Source: Balanoglossus misakiensis
Taxonomy: Eukaryota > Hemichordata
Direction of reading: 5' to 3'
Assembly (NCBI GenBank): GCA_040954595.2
Contig: CM082581.2
Location: 1,612,001 to 1,676,000, forward strand
DNA: 64,000 bases
A program made the translations under genes and the position numbers. The notes under the pieces were generated by a model. That model made no database searches. It saw only the letters and a program-made list of their open reading frames with translations, and was not told the DNA's origin. This document shows, piece by piece, positions 19,762-31,564 of this stretch (its first letter is position 1; the number at the start of each line of letters is the position of its first letter).

Positions 19762-20781
19762 CTAGGAAAGGTTTCCATCACGAATTGCCCTACCCATAGA
19801 AGCAGTAACTTCTAATTTGTCAACCAAAGGTACTTTAATGTACTGACGGAAAGCATCACTGGCCCAATCACCATGCATACGAAGCATTTCTGGAGGGATG
19901 CCGCAGTGGAATGCAAACGAACAACCTCCCCTGCGGAAGCTATGACCAGAAAAATACTGAGGGGAGAAACCGGCCAAGGAAACCAGCCGGGAAAGTGCTC
20001 CGGAAAAAACCCTGGCTGAAAGTGGGACAAGGCAACCTCCAGAAGGTACGACGAATGCAGGTGCAGAGGCCGGTGCTGGGATCAAAGAACACATTGATTT
20101 AAAAGCTTTAACTGGGCAGAGTGGGGAACCAGGAATACAACAAATAGGGAGAAAATGCAAACGCTCCCCAAATTGAATAGTCTTACTATAACTAACAGTA
20201 ACGACTAAGTAATGCTCAAAAACTCTAACTTTGTCCCTAGTCAAGTGCTTAGCACTGTCAAAGCTATGTGGACCTGGGGGTACTAAATTACTCTTCCTGA
20301 AAAAAACGAAAAAGGCAAGTAAGAAACATGCCCACAAAGCGGAGTGAACTGGTTTAGAAAGGTCTAAATACTTAAGAAATTTAAGTAACATCTGAGGTGT
20401 GATTGGGTGTTTTTGACAAGGCAATGTTGAAAGTTCTCTCTTAAGCGCTCTAACTGATAATTCAACGAGGAAATCTGAGATTGGTTCCACCGAAAACCCA
20501 TTGTATGAAGCAAAACGCTTAAGACTGGTCTTGTAGTTGAGGAGTGTACCAAAGGCATGGATGCCACGTGCTAGAAACTCTAAGAAATTACAAATGGTGA
20601 GTGGGTCTAAAGGCAATGGTTTAACATTAAAGTATGTACAAAACAGAAAATATGACTTAATATGACTTCTGAAGTTCTGTGCTGTGCCGCTCGCGTAAGC
20701 TGAACGGCGACGGATGACTGATTGTTGGCAAAGTGTCCTCCACTGTCTGGTGCCAATAAGGTCGAGTCCTGTAGGAACAAA
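19762..20781 (-). CDS. Tyrosine recombinase of the Ngaro-like element
   Basis: This is the integrase-type enzyme that inserts the circular DNA copy. The open frame runs from directly after the TGA that ends RT-RNase H (20782-20784) and is in the same reading frame; no ATG is present near its start. It opens FVPTGLDLIGTRQWR, then a SAM-like core-binding region (YASGTAQNFRSHIKSY). Numbering from the TTG at 20616, the catalytic set is Arg107 (FFRKSNL), His225-x-x-Arg228 (GHSFRRGG), His248/Trp251 (MHGDW) and nucleophile Tyr259 (RQYI). All are present, so it is probably active. Expression must rely on readthrough, reinitiation or splicing; TTTGTTCCTACAG just after the TGA resembles a splice acceptor. 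Confidence 0.88.
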   Translation of the reverse strand, partial: FVPTGLDLIGTRQWRTLCQQSVIRRRSAYASGTAQNFRSHIKSYFLFCTYFNVKPLPLDPLTICNFLEFLARGIHAFGTLLNYKTSLKRFASYNGFSVEPISDFLVELSVRALKRELSTLPCQKHPITPQMLLKFLKYLDLSKPVHSALWACFLLAFFVFFRKSNLVPPGPHSFDSAKHLTRDKVRVFEHYLVVTVSYSKTIQFGERLHFLPICCIPGSPLCPVKAFKSMCSLIPAPASAPAFVVPSGGCLVPLSARVFSGALSRLVSLAGFSPQYFSGHSFRRGGCSFAFHCGIPPEMLRMHGDWASDAFRQYIKVPLVDKLEVTASMGRAIRDGNLS

Positions 20782-22929
20782 TCACCAATCATGAGTGAAT
20801 TCAAACAATGTGACATCGGCAAAAAATTCATCTAACATTTTACCTTTGCACAGGCTATGGAATTGTCTGCGATACTTATCGTCCAAATGCCACCTGCTCA
20901 AGCAGTCAGCCTGAGAGTTTGCTACTCCTGGGATGTGCATAGCTTTGATTTCTAATTGGTATTTAGCGCAGTAAAACAAAAGTTCTCTTGCGCAAGCAAC
21001 CATAAAATTGTCTTTACTGCGACCTGTATTAATTACTGAAACTGTAGCTTCATTGTCACATGCTACATTTAAACCAAGACCCTGCCAGCTGTGTCCCCAC
21101 AATTTGACAGCAACCACGACGGTAAGTAGTTCCAATGCTGAGATGTGCAACTCCTGGCTGGTGATACTTTCTGGAAATATTGCGTGAAAAAATCCAGAAT
21201 TTGTGATACCCCCGCAACCAGTAAGACATGCATCAGTGTGTAGGGGGACGATTGTTTTAAGTCTGTTGATTTGCGGTATCAGTGAGATGCCATTATAAGT
21301 AGGTAGGAATGTTATCCACCACAACAAGTCTTTTTTGAAGTGGCGGGTAAGACGTGTTTTATGATGATTGCGTTTCAGTCTGCGAAGCAGTGCTAACATT
21401 CTTGTCACAAATAATCTCCCTGGTCTCACACAAGCCGCAATGAACATGAGTTTCCCGGTGATTGACTGAAGTTCCCGTTTCGTTGCCGTGCGTTTGTCCT
21501 TCCACTGGTCCAGAATAGATATAGTGTCCTCCAATCGCTCGCTGGTCACAAACATTGTCATTGTTTCCGAGTCAAAGCCGACTCCTAAGAAAGTCATACG
21601 AGTGGTGGGCGGTACACTTTTTGCTACGTTCTCTTGTAAACCAAGTTCTTGTAGCAAATCACCTAATTTATTAAAGGAGTCTGATGCCCGAGTGGGTGAG
21701 TCAACCCCTCCAAAGTCATCCAAGTAATTGATGCTGGTGTAGCCTCGTTTCCGATGCAGGTAAGTTACAGCATTCGTTACCCGTTGACATGCCATTGCTG
21801 CGCTGCGAATCCCGAAAGGAAACACAATGTCAAAGTATAGATTGTCCTTCCATTCATAACCCAGAAGGTGATAGTCATGCGGGTCCACGTATAACTGTTT
21901 ATAGGCCCGACTTAAGTCACGTTTAAACAACAAACACCCTTTTCCATAATTGCGTATCAAGGATGCAAACGTGTCGACTGTTGGGTATTTCAGGGAATAG
22001 TCTTCCCCTAAATATGAGTTTGCAGGAATACCATCGTTCACTGAGTTGTCCGATGGAAAGCTGAGGTCTAGAATGATGCGTCGTTCGTCAGAGTCTTTCT
22101 TGCTAACAGTAGAGATAGGTGACACCGTAAGTGGTACGTTAAACGGATTTGAGGTAAATGGTCCGGCAGTAGCTCCCAGGAGGGATTCTTTGTCAATGAA
22201 TCTGTCCACATGACTGCTGTAATCTAATGCTGACTTATGATTGTGTCCATGTGTAACAGGTAAGGTGTCTTTGATATAGCCTACAGGCCACCCAAATTCT
22301 AGGAATTCACAAATGCTGCTGTCGTTGTAGCCTTGAAGACGTTGTCTCCACACATTAACATTAAGTTTTGTAGGTACTGGAAACTTGAGGCCTTCATAAT
22401 TGTAAAGCCCTGATGTGTACACCAAATCATGTAAGTTCACCAAGTATTGCAAAGTGTGATCGGGAACAGCTTGCGATTGATGACTGTGCTTGATTGATTC
22501 AGATGGCTGGTTTGCAGTTTTGTGAGCAGTCGTTACTGAAGCATGCGAGGCGTTGTCATGGGGCTGTATACCGCAAGCATTATCACGCTGGTAACAGGCC
22601 TTGACAGGTTGCTCCTGAGAAGCGGTGAGAAAAAGGCAGTTCCCTTGCATAACTGTTGTGTTGTGGGTCTCAGGAGTAGCGGAATTACGAGTACGTTGTT
22701 GCAAAACCGTAGAATAGCTGTTTTCATAACGATTGTCAATTGAAACTGTCGAGTGCTTAGTTCCGTTGCGAACATGCGATACCTGCTGAACGACATGATT
22801 AGGTGTAATTGTTTGTGTTCGAGTATGTTGTTTACTTCTGCAGCGCCTGGCTGCTAGCGTCCGATGGCGTAGTAGGCGTTTTTGTTTGCTGCTCGCGAAA
22901 AGGACATCTGACGATAGGGTGCGGCGCAT
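20782..22929 (-). CDS. Reverse transcriptase-RNase H polyprotein of the Ngaro-like element
   Basis: 715 codons, uninterrupted. The first 160 residues are a polar, variable linker. Reverse transcriptase follows: PISTVSKKDSDERRIILDLS (residues 271-290), FKRDLSRAYKQL with Asp338, FPFGIRSAAMACQ, and the catalytic YLDD at 402-405 (NYLDDFGG, the DIRS-order form). RNase H has Asp566 (HTDACLTG), Glu600 (ALELL), Asp625 (CDNEATV) and Asp675 (NSQADCLSR). The start overlaps the end of gag by 98 bp in another frame (+1), so either its own ATG at 22929 or frameshifting is used. It stops at TGA 20782-20784, beyond which the same frame continues as the recombinase. Confidence 0.93.
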   Translation of the reverse strand: MRRTLSSDVLFASSKQKRLLRHRTLAARRCRSKQHTRTQTITPNHVVQQVSHVRNGTKHSTVSIDNRYENSYSTVLQQRTRNSATPETHNTTVMQGNCLFLTASQEQPVKACYQRDNACGIQPHDNASHASVTTAHKTANQPSESIKHSHQSQAVPDHTLQYLVNLHDLVYTSGLYNYEGLKFPVPTKLNVNVWRQRLQGYNDSSICEFLEFGWPVGYIKDTLPVTHGHNHKSALDYSSHVDRFIDKESLLGATAGPFTSNPFNVPLTVSPISTVSKKDSDERRIILDLSFPSDNSVNDGIPANSYLGEDYSLKYPTVDTFASLIRNYGKGCLLFKRDLSRAYKQLYVDPHDYHLLGYEWKDNLYFDIVFPFGIRSAAMACQRVTNAVTYLHRKRGYTSINYLDDFGGVDSPTRASDSFNKLGDLLQELGLQENVAKSVPPTTRMTFLGVGFDSETMTMFVTSERLEDTISILDQWKDKRTATKRELQSITGKLMFIAACVRPGRLFVTRMLALLRRLKRNHHKTRLTRHFKKDLLWWITFLPTYNGISLIPQINRLKTIVPLHTDACLTGCGGITNSGFFHAIFPESITSQELHISALELLTVVVAVKLWGHSWQGLGLNVACDNEATVSVINTGRSKDNFMVACARELLFYCAKYQLEIKAMHIPGVANSQADCLSRWHLDDKYRRQFHSLCKGKMLDEFFADVTLFEFTHDW

Positions 22930-23779
22930 GTTGACCCTTTGTTATGCAATGTAGACAGGCGTGCAACTTCTTACACTGTTTACCAGCTTGGGGGTCATCA
23001 TAAGGGCAAGTGCTTTTCCAATTCCACGAAAAGCATAAAAAGTTAAATTGATTGTTATGCTTGGGTTTATCTTGTTGTTGTTGTTGTTGTACCGAAACAT
23101 TCGTGGTGTGCATAGGTGCCGTGGCCTTAAATGCCCAGTACGCTAGGTTGTCAAAACTATCACTCCAAGTAGCGTGGCCCATTTCTATCTTATGCAATGC
23201 CTTTGCGTGGAACTCTCTGGTTTTCTCCCATCCGTACAATATCTTGTAGTTAATTAGGTCTTTTAGATGGGCGATCCTGTATTCTTTCTCTTCTACGGAG
23301 ATCAACGCTGGTGTGTGAGTGATAATGGCGAGATAACCGGCGAGGAAATTGTCAAAGGACAAATTGTTGTAGTCAGTAGCTTGCGTTGACGGCATGACGT
23401 CCACCATAATATTATGGGGCCACAGTGTGGGTCTTACTACGCGGTCCTGGGGCTTCGTAAACATGCCTGATTTGTGCTTACCGGAAGGTGCCTGAGCCAG
23501 AAAATCGTCTTCAGCAAATGGTAACCATTGTCTCATTCTGTCCTCTGACCTCCGTACCAGATCGTTGTCTCTCCGAAATTCATTCACGTCTACATCGTGG
23601 TGCAGGAGTGATGGGGTTTCTGCCAGACGACGCTGGGTGGAATGGTTACGTTGACGACTACTGCTACGAGTATCGCTTGATTGGACACGTAGGCCTTCGA
23701 TTTCACGATCGACCTCCCGGATACTAGCTTCCAACTGCTCGATTGCTTCAGCGGCATGTTTCTTATTCCTACGAGGCAT
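22832..23779 (-). CDS. Gag-like protein of the Ngaro-like element
   Basis: 315 codons from the ATG at 23779 (MPRRNKKHAAEAIEQ). An upstream in-frame ATG at 23827 lies inside repeat B', so I prefer the inner start. The N-terminus is a charged coiled-coil-like helix (IEQLEASIREVDREIEGL), followed by a central alpha-helical region. A CAA-encoded glutamine run (QQQQQQ) precedes a Cys/His cluster: CFSWNW, STC, QCKKLHACLHC, GQHAPH, RC. This cluster of Cys and His is the zinc-binding type found in Gag of DIRS-order elements. It probably packages the RNA. The 3' end overlaps the RT frame by 98 bp. Confidence 0.82.
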   Translation of the reverse strand: MPRRNKKHAAEAIEQLEASIREVDREIEGLRVQSSDTRSSSRQRNHSTQRRLAETPSLLHHDVDVNEFRRDNDLVRRSEDRMRQWLPFAEDDFLAQAPSGKHKSGMFTKPQDRVVRPTLWPHNIMVDVMPSTQATDYNNLSFDNFLAGYLAIITHTPALISVEEKEYRIAHLKDLINYKILYGWEKTREFHAKALHKIEMGHATWSDSFDNLAYWAFKATAPMHTTNVSVQQQQQQDKPKHNNQFNFLCFSWNWKSTCPYDDPQAGKQCKKLHACLHCITKGQHAPHPIVRCPFREQQTKTPTTPSDASSQALQK

Positions 23780-23808
23780 GTTTGGATATGATTTCACAGA
23801 AGACGGCA

Positions 23809-24002
23809 GGAAAAACGACACACGCACAAACTAATATGGCCAAGCCAAAAGACTGAGTGGCTGGGCGCCAAACAGAAAACTGCTACAGTACTAAAAAACC
23901 GCCAATTGGGAAAGCACCAATCACAGGGCCGGTAGCCCCCTTTGTAAACTGAGGGGCGCCCTCACAGTCCGTAATTAAACATTTCTTAACAAGAAATAAA
24001 CA
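23809..24002 (-). repeat. Split direct repeat B' (5' terminal copy)
   Basis: Outer 5' end of the element in transcription order. Matches 19425-19618 at 193 of 194 positions. Confidence 0.9.
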
Positions 24003-26804
24003 GATTTTCACCCGTCTTTTTTCAAAAATCGACGAAATTTTGAGATTTTGCAAAAGAGGAAAATTTGTCATTTTTTGATGATTTTCAACAATTTTTTTAA
24101 AAAATCGACGAAAATTTGAGATTTTGCAGTAAAAAATTTGTAATTTTTTGATGATTTTCACCGATGATTTTTTTCAAAATTGACGAAATTTTGAGATTTT
24201 GCAGTCGAAAATTTGTAATTTTTTGATGATTTTCCCCCATGATTTTTTTCAAAAATCGACGAAATTTTGAGATTTTGCAAAGTCGAAAATTTGTCATTTT
24301 TTGATGATTTTCACCCAATGTTTTTTTTTCAAAAATGGACGAACCCATGATTTTTTTCAAAATCGACGAAATTTTGAGATTTTGCAAAGTCGAAAATTTG
24401 TCATTGTCATGATGATTTTCAACCATGATTTTTTTCAAAAATTGACGAAATTTTGAGATTTTGCAGTCAAAAATTTGTCATTTTTTGATGATTTTCACCC
24501 ATGATTTTTTTTCACAAATCGACGAAATTTTGAGATTTTGCAGTCGTAAATTTGTCATTTTTTAATGATTTTCCTCCATGATTTTTTTTCAAAAATCGAC
24601 GAAATTTTGAGATTTTGCAAAGTCTAAAATTTGTCATTTTTTGATGATTTTCACCCATGTCTTTTTTCAAAAATCGACGAAATTTTGAGATTTTGCAAAG
24701 AGGAAAATTTGTCATTTTTTGATGATTTTCAACAATGATTTTTTTTCAAAATTTTGCAGTAAAAAATTTGTAATTTTTTGATGATTTTCACCGATGATTT
24801 TTTTCAAAAATCGACGAAATTTTGAGATTTTGCAAAGTCGAAAATTTGTAATTTTTTGATGATTTTCACCCATGATTTTCTTCAAAAATCGACGAAATTT
24901 TGAGATTTTGCAAAGTCGAAAATTTGTCATTTTTTGATGATTTTCACCCAATGTTTTTTTTTCAAAAATGGACGAACCCATGATTTTTTTCAAAATCGAC
25001 GAAATTTTGAGATTTTGCAAAGTCGAAAATTTGTCATTGTCATGATGATTTTCAACCATGATTGTTTTCAAAAATTGACGAAATTTTGAGATTTTGCAGT
25101 CAAAAATTTGTCATTTTTTGATGATTTTCACCCATGATTTTTTTTCACAAATCGACGAAATTTTGAGATTTTGCAGTCGTAAATTTGTCATTTTTTAATG
25201 ATTTTCCTCCATGATTTTTTTTCAAAAATCGACGAAATTTTGAGATTTTGCAAAGTCTAAAATTTGTCATTTTTTGATGATTTTCACCCATGATTTTTTT
25301 TCAAAAATCGACGAAATTTTGAGATTTTGCAAAGTCGAAAATTTGTCATTTTTTGATGATTTTCACCCATGATTTTTTCAAAAAATTGACGAAATTTTGA
25401 GATTTTGCAAAGTCGAAAATTTGTCATTTTTTGATGATTTTCACCCATGATTTTTTTCAAAAATCGACGAAATGTTGAGATTTTGCAAAGTCGAAAATTT
25501 GTCATTTTTTGATGATTTTCACCCAATGGTTTTTTTCAAAATCGACGAAATTTTGGGATTTTGCAAAGTCGAAAATTTGTCATTTTTTGATGATTTTCAC
25601 CCATGATTTTTTTCAAAAATCGACGAAATTGTGAGATTTTGCAAAGTCAAAAATTTGTCATTTTTTGATGATTTTCACCCATGATTTTTTCAAAAATTGA
25701 CGAAATTTTGAGATTTTGCAAAGTCGAAAATTTGTCATTTTTTGATGATTTTCACCCATGATTTTTTTCAAAAATCGACGAAATGTTGAGATTTTGCAAA
25801 GTCGAAAATTTGTCATTTTTTGATGATTTTCACCCATGATTTTTTTCAAAAATTGACGAAATGTTGAGATTTTGCAAAGTCAAAAATTTGTCATTTTTTG
25901 ATGATTTTCACCCATGTTTTTTTTTTAAAAATCGACGAACCTATGATTTTTTTCAAAATCGACGAAATTTTGAGATTTTGCAAAGTCGAAAATTTTGTCA
26001 TTTTTTGATGATTTTCACCCATGATTTTTTCAAAAATTGACGAAATTTTGAGATTTTGCAAAGTCGAAAATTTGTCATTTTTTGATGATTTTTACCCATG
26101 ATTTTTTTCAAAAATCGACGAAATTGTGAGATTTTGCAAAGTCAAAAATTTGTCATTTTTTGATGATTTTCACCCATGATTTTTTCAAAAATTGACGAAA
26201 TTTTGAGATTTTGCAAAGTCGAAAATTTGTCATTTTTTGATGATTTTCACCCATGATTTTTTTCAAAAATCGACGAAATGTTGAGATTTTGCAAAGTCGA
26301 AAATTTGTAATTTTTTGATGATTTTCACCCATGATTTTTTTCAAAAATTGACGAAATGTTGAGATTTTGCAAAGTCGAAAATTTGTCATTTTTTGATGAT
26401 TTTCACCCATGATTTTTTTCAAAAATCGACGAAATGTTGAGATTTTGCAAAGTCGAAAATTTGTCATTTTTTGATGATTTTCACCCATGATTTTTTTTCA
26501 AAAATCGACGAAATTTTGAGATTTTGCATAGACGAAAATTTGTCATTTTTTGATGATTTTCACCCATGATTTTTTCAAAAATTGACGAAATTTTGAGATT
26601 TTGCAAAGTCGAAAATTTGTCATTTTTTGATGATTTTCACCCATGATTTTTTTCAAAAATCGACGAAATTGTGAGATTTTGCAAAGTCAAAAATTTGTCA
26701 TTTTTTGATGATTTTCACCCATGTTTTTTTTTTAAAAATCGACGAACCTATGATTTTTTTCAAAATCGACGAAATTTTGAGATTTTGCAAAGTCGAAAAT
26801 TTTG

Positions 26805-29800
26805 TCATTTTTTGATGATTTTCACCCATGATTTTTTCAAAAATTGACGAAATTTTGAGATTTTGCAAAGTCGAAAATTTGTCATTTTTTGATGATTTTC
26901 ACCCATGATTTTTTTCAAAAATCGACGAAATGTTGAGATTTTGCAAAGTCGAAAATTTGTCATTTTTTGATGATTTTCACCCATGATTTTTTTCAAAAAT
27001 TGACGAAATGTTGAGATTTTGCAAAGTCGAAAATTTGTCATTTTTTGATGATTTTCACCCATGATTTTTTTCAAAAATCGACGAAATGTTGAGATTTTGC
27101 AAAGTCGAAAATTTGTCATTTTTTGATGATTTTCACCCATGATTTTTTTTCAAAAATCGACGAAATTTTGAGATTTTGCATAGACGAAAATTTGTCATTT
27201 TTTGATGATTTTCACCCATGATTTTTTCAAAAATTGACGAAATTTTGAGATTTTGCAAAGTCGAAAATTTGTCATTTTTTGATGATTTTCACCCATGTTT
27301 TTTTTTTAAAAATCGACGAACCTATGATTTTTTTCAAAATCGACGAAATTTTGAGATTTTGCAAAGTCGAAAATTTTGTCATTTTTTGATGATTTTCACC
27401 CATGATATTTTCAAAAATTGACGAAATTTTGAGATTTTGCAAAGTGGAAAATTTGTCTTTTTTTGATGATTTTCACCCATGATTTTTTTCAAAAATCGAC
27501 GAAATGTTGAGATTTTACAAAGTCGAAAATTTTGTAATTTTTTGATGATTTTCAACCATGATTTTTTTTCAAAAATCGACGAAAATTTGAGATTTTGCAT
27601 AGACGAAAATTTGTCATTTTTTGATGATTTTCACCCATGTTTTTTTTTTAAAATGGACGAAATTTTGAGATTTTGCAAAAACGAAAATTTGTCATTTTTT
27701 GATGATTTTTACCCATGATTTTTTTTCAAAAATGGACGAAATTTTGAGATTTTGCAAAGACGAAAATTTGTCATTTTTTGATGATTTTCACCATGATTTT
27801 TTTTCAAAAATCGACGAAATGTTGAGATTTTGCAAAGACGAAAATTTGTCATTTTTTGATGATTTTTACCCATGATTTTTTTCAAAAATTGACGAAATTT
27901 TGAGATTTTGCAAAGTCGAAAATTTGTCATTTTTTGATGATTTTTACCCATGATTTTTTTTCAAAAATCGACGAAATTTTTAGATTTTTCAAAGTCGAAA
28001 ATGTGTCATTTTTTCATGATTTTCACCCATGATTTTTTTTCAAAAATCGACAAAATTTTGAGATTTTGCATAATCGAAAATGTGTCATTTTTTTATGATT
28101 TTTACCCATGATTTTTTTTCAAAAATCGACGAAATTTTGAGATTTTGCAAAGTCGAAAATTTGTCATTTATTCATGATTTTCACCCATGTTTTTTTTTTA
28201 AAAATCGACGAACCTATGATTTTTTTCAAAATTGACGAAATTTTGTGATTTTACAAAGTCGAAAATTTTGTCATTTTTTGATGATTTTCAACCATGATTT
28301 TTTTTCAAAAATCGACGAAAATTTGAGATTTTGCAAAGACGAAAATTTGTCATTTTTGATGATTTTTACCCATGATTTTTATTCAAAAATGGACGAAATT
28401 TTGAGATTTTGCAAAGACGAAAATTTGTCATTTTTTGATGATTTTCACCCATGATTTTTTTTTCAAAAATCGACGAAATTTTGAGATTTTGCAAAGTCGA
28501 AAATTTGTCATTTTTTGATGATTTTCACCCATGATTTTTTCAAAAATTGACGAAATTTTGAGATTTTGCAAAGTCGAAAATTTGTCATTTTTTGATGATT
28601 TTCACCCATGTTTTTTTTTTAAAAATCGACGAACCTATGATTTTTTTTCAAAATCGACGAAATTTTGAGATTTTGCAAAGTCGAAAATTTTGTCATTTTT
28701 TGATGATTTTCACCCATGATTTTTTCAAAAATTGACGAAATTTTGAGATTTTGCAAAGTCGAAAATTTGTCATTTTTTGATGATTTTCACCCATGATTTT
28801 TTTCAAAAATCGACGAATTGTTGAGATTTTGCAAAGTCGAAAATTTGTCATTTTTTGATGATTTTCACCCAATGGTTTTTTTTCAAAATCGACGAAATTT
28901 TGAGATTTTGCAAAGTCGAAAATTTGTCATTTTTTGATGATTTTCACCCATGATTTTTTCAAAAATTGACGAAATTTTGAGATTTTGCAAAGTCGAAAAT
29001 TTGTCATTTTTTGATGATTTTCACCCATGATTTTTTTCAAAAATCGACGAAATGTTGAGATTTTGCAAAGTCGAAAATTTGTCATTTTTTGATGATTTTC
29101 ACCCATGATTTTTTTCAAAAATTGACGAAATGTTGAGATTTTGCAAAGTCGAAAATTTGTCATTTTTTGATGATTTTCACCCATGATTTTTTTCAAAAAT
29201 CGACGAAATTTTGAGATTTTGCATAGACGAAAATTTGTCATTTTTTGATGATTTTCACCCATGATTTTTTCAAAAATTGACGAAATTTTGAGATTTTGCA
29301 AAGTCGAAAATTTGTCATTTTTTGATGATTTTCACCACTGATTTTTTTCAAAAATCGACGAAATTGTGAGATTTTGCAAAGTCAAAAATTTGTCATTTTT
29401 TGATGATTTTCACCCATGTTTTTTTTTTAAAAATCGACGAACCTATGATTTTTTTCAAAATCGACGAAATTTTAAGATTTTGCAAAGTCGAAAATTTGTC
29501 ATTTTTTGATGATTTTCACCCATAATTTTTTTCAAAAATCGACGAAATGTTGAGATTTTGCAAAGTCGAAAATTTGTCATTTTTTGATGATTTTCACCCA
29601 TGATTTTTTTCAAAAATTGACGAAATTTTGAGATTTTGCAAAGTCGAAAATTTGTCATTTTTTGATGATTTTCACCCATGATTTTTTTCAAAAATCGACG
29701 AAATTGTGAGATTTTGCAAAGTCAAAAATTTGTCATTTTTTGATGATTTTCACCCATGTTTTTTTTTTAAAAATCGACGAACCTATGATTTTTTTCAAAA

Positions 29801-31564
29801 TCGACGAAATTTTGAGATTTTGCAAAGTCGAAAATTTTGTTATTTTTTGATGATTTTCACCCATGATTTTTTCAAAAATTGACGAAATTTAGAGATTTTG
29901 CAAAGTCGAAAATTTGTCATTTTTTGATGATTTTCACCCATGATTTTTTTCAAAAATCGACGAAATGTTGAGATTTTGCAAAGTCGAAAATTTGTCATTT
30001 TTTGATGATTTTCACCCATGATTTTTTTCAAAAATTGACGAAATGTTGAGATTTTGCAAAGTCGAAAATTTTTCATTTTTTGATGATTTTCACCCATGAT
30101 TTTTTTCAAAAATCGACGAAATGTTGAGATTTTGCAAAGTCGAAAATTTGTCATTTTTTGATGATTTTCACCCATGATTTTTTTTCAAAAATCGACGAAA
30201 TTTTGAGATTTTGCATAGACGAAAATTTGTCATTTTTTGATGATTTTCACCCATGATTTTTTCAAAAATTGACGAAATTTTGAGATTTTGCAAAGTCGAA
30301 AATTTGTCATTTTTTGATGATTTTCACCCATGTTTTTTTTTTAAAAATCGACGAACCTATGATTTTTTTCAAAATCGACGAAATTTTGAGATTTTGCAAA
30401 GTCGAAAATTTTGTCATTTTTTGATGATTTTCACCCATGATTTTTTCAAAAATTGACGAAATTTTGAGATTTTGCAAAGTCGAAAATTTGTCATTTTTTG
30501 ATGATTTTCACCCATGATTTTTTTTCAAAAATCGACGAAATGTTGAGATTTTGCAAAGTCGAAAATATGTCTTTTTTTGATGATTTTCACCCATGATTTT
30601 TTTCAAAAATCGACGAAATGTTGAGATTTTACAAAGTCGAAAATTTTGTCATTTTTTGATGATTTTCAACCATGATTTTTTTTCAAAAATCGACGAAAAT
30701 TTGAGATTTTGCATAGACGAAAATTTGTCATTTTTTGATGATTTTCACCCATGTTTTTTTTTTTAAATGGACGAAATTTTGAGATTTTGCAAAAACGAAA
30801 ATTTGTCATTTTTTGATGATTTTTACCCATGATTTTTTTTCAAAAATGGACGAAATTTTGAGATTTTGCAAAGACGAAAATTTGTCATTTTTTGATGATT
30901 TTCACCATGATTTTTTTTCAAAAATCGACGAAATGTTGAGATTTTGCAAAGACGAAAATTTGTCATTTTTTGATGATTTTTACCCATGATTTTTTCAAAA
31001 ATTGACGAAATTTTGAGATTTTGCAAAGTCGAAAATTTGTCATTTTTTGATGATTTTTACCCATGATTTTTTTTCAAAAATCGACGAAATTTTTAGATTT
31101 TTCAAAGTCGAAAATGTGTCATTTTTTCATGATTTTCACCCATGATTTTTTTTCAAAAATCGACAAAATTTTGAGATTTTGCATAATCGAAAATGTGTCA
31201 TTTTTTTATGATTTTTACCCATGATTTTTTTTCAAAAATCGACGAAATTTTGAGATTTTGCAAAGTCGAAAATTTGTCATTTATTCATGATTTTCACCCT
31301 TTTTTTTTTAAAAATCGACGAACCTATGATTTTTTTCAAAATTGACGAAATTTTGTGATTTTACAAAGTCGAAAATTTTGTCATTTTTTGATGATTTTCA
31401 ACCATGATTTTTTTTCAAAAATCGACGAAAATTTGAGATTTTGCAAAGACGAAAATTTGTCATTTTTGATGATTTTTACCCATGATTTTTATTCAAAAAT
31501 GGACGAAATTTTGAGATTTTGCAAAGACGAAAATTTGTCATTTTTTGATGATTTTCACCCATGA
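26805..31564 (+). repeat. Higher-order repeat in satellite A, period about 3.03-3.11 kb
   Basis: Variant order at 26,805-28,454 recurs at 29,840-31,564. The offset is 3,035 bp in the first half and 3,110 bp in the second. The change is explained by about one added monomer and a 4-bp deletion (catg missing near 31,300). Confidence 0.75.

Larger units (their letters stand above)
19309..24002 (-). mobile_element. Ngaro/PAT-like tyrosine-recombinase retrotransposon (full length)
   Basis: 4,694 bp. In transcription order (minus strand) it reads repeat B' (23809-24002), gag, RT-RNase H, tyrosine recombinase, repeat A' (19619-19719), repeat B (19425-19618), repeat A (19309-19409). This is the A1-ORFs-B1-A2-B2 arrangement of split direct repeats that defines Ngaro/PAT-type DIRS-order elements. 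A and A' are identical over 101 bp; B and B' differ at one base in 194. No methyltransferase domain is visible, which favours Ngaro over DIRS1. There is no target-site duplication: copy 1 of the duplication shows the empty site gat|gat at 16920-16925. Near-identical repeats and open frames suggest recent insertion. Confidence 0.9.

Noticed and set aside
19309-24002. LTR retrotransposon or endogenous retrovirus
   Set aside because: There are split direct repeats instead of two LTRs, no aspartic protease or DDE integrase was seen, and a tyrosine recombinase is present.
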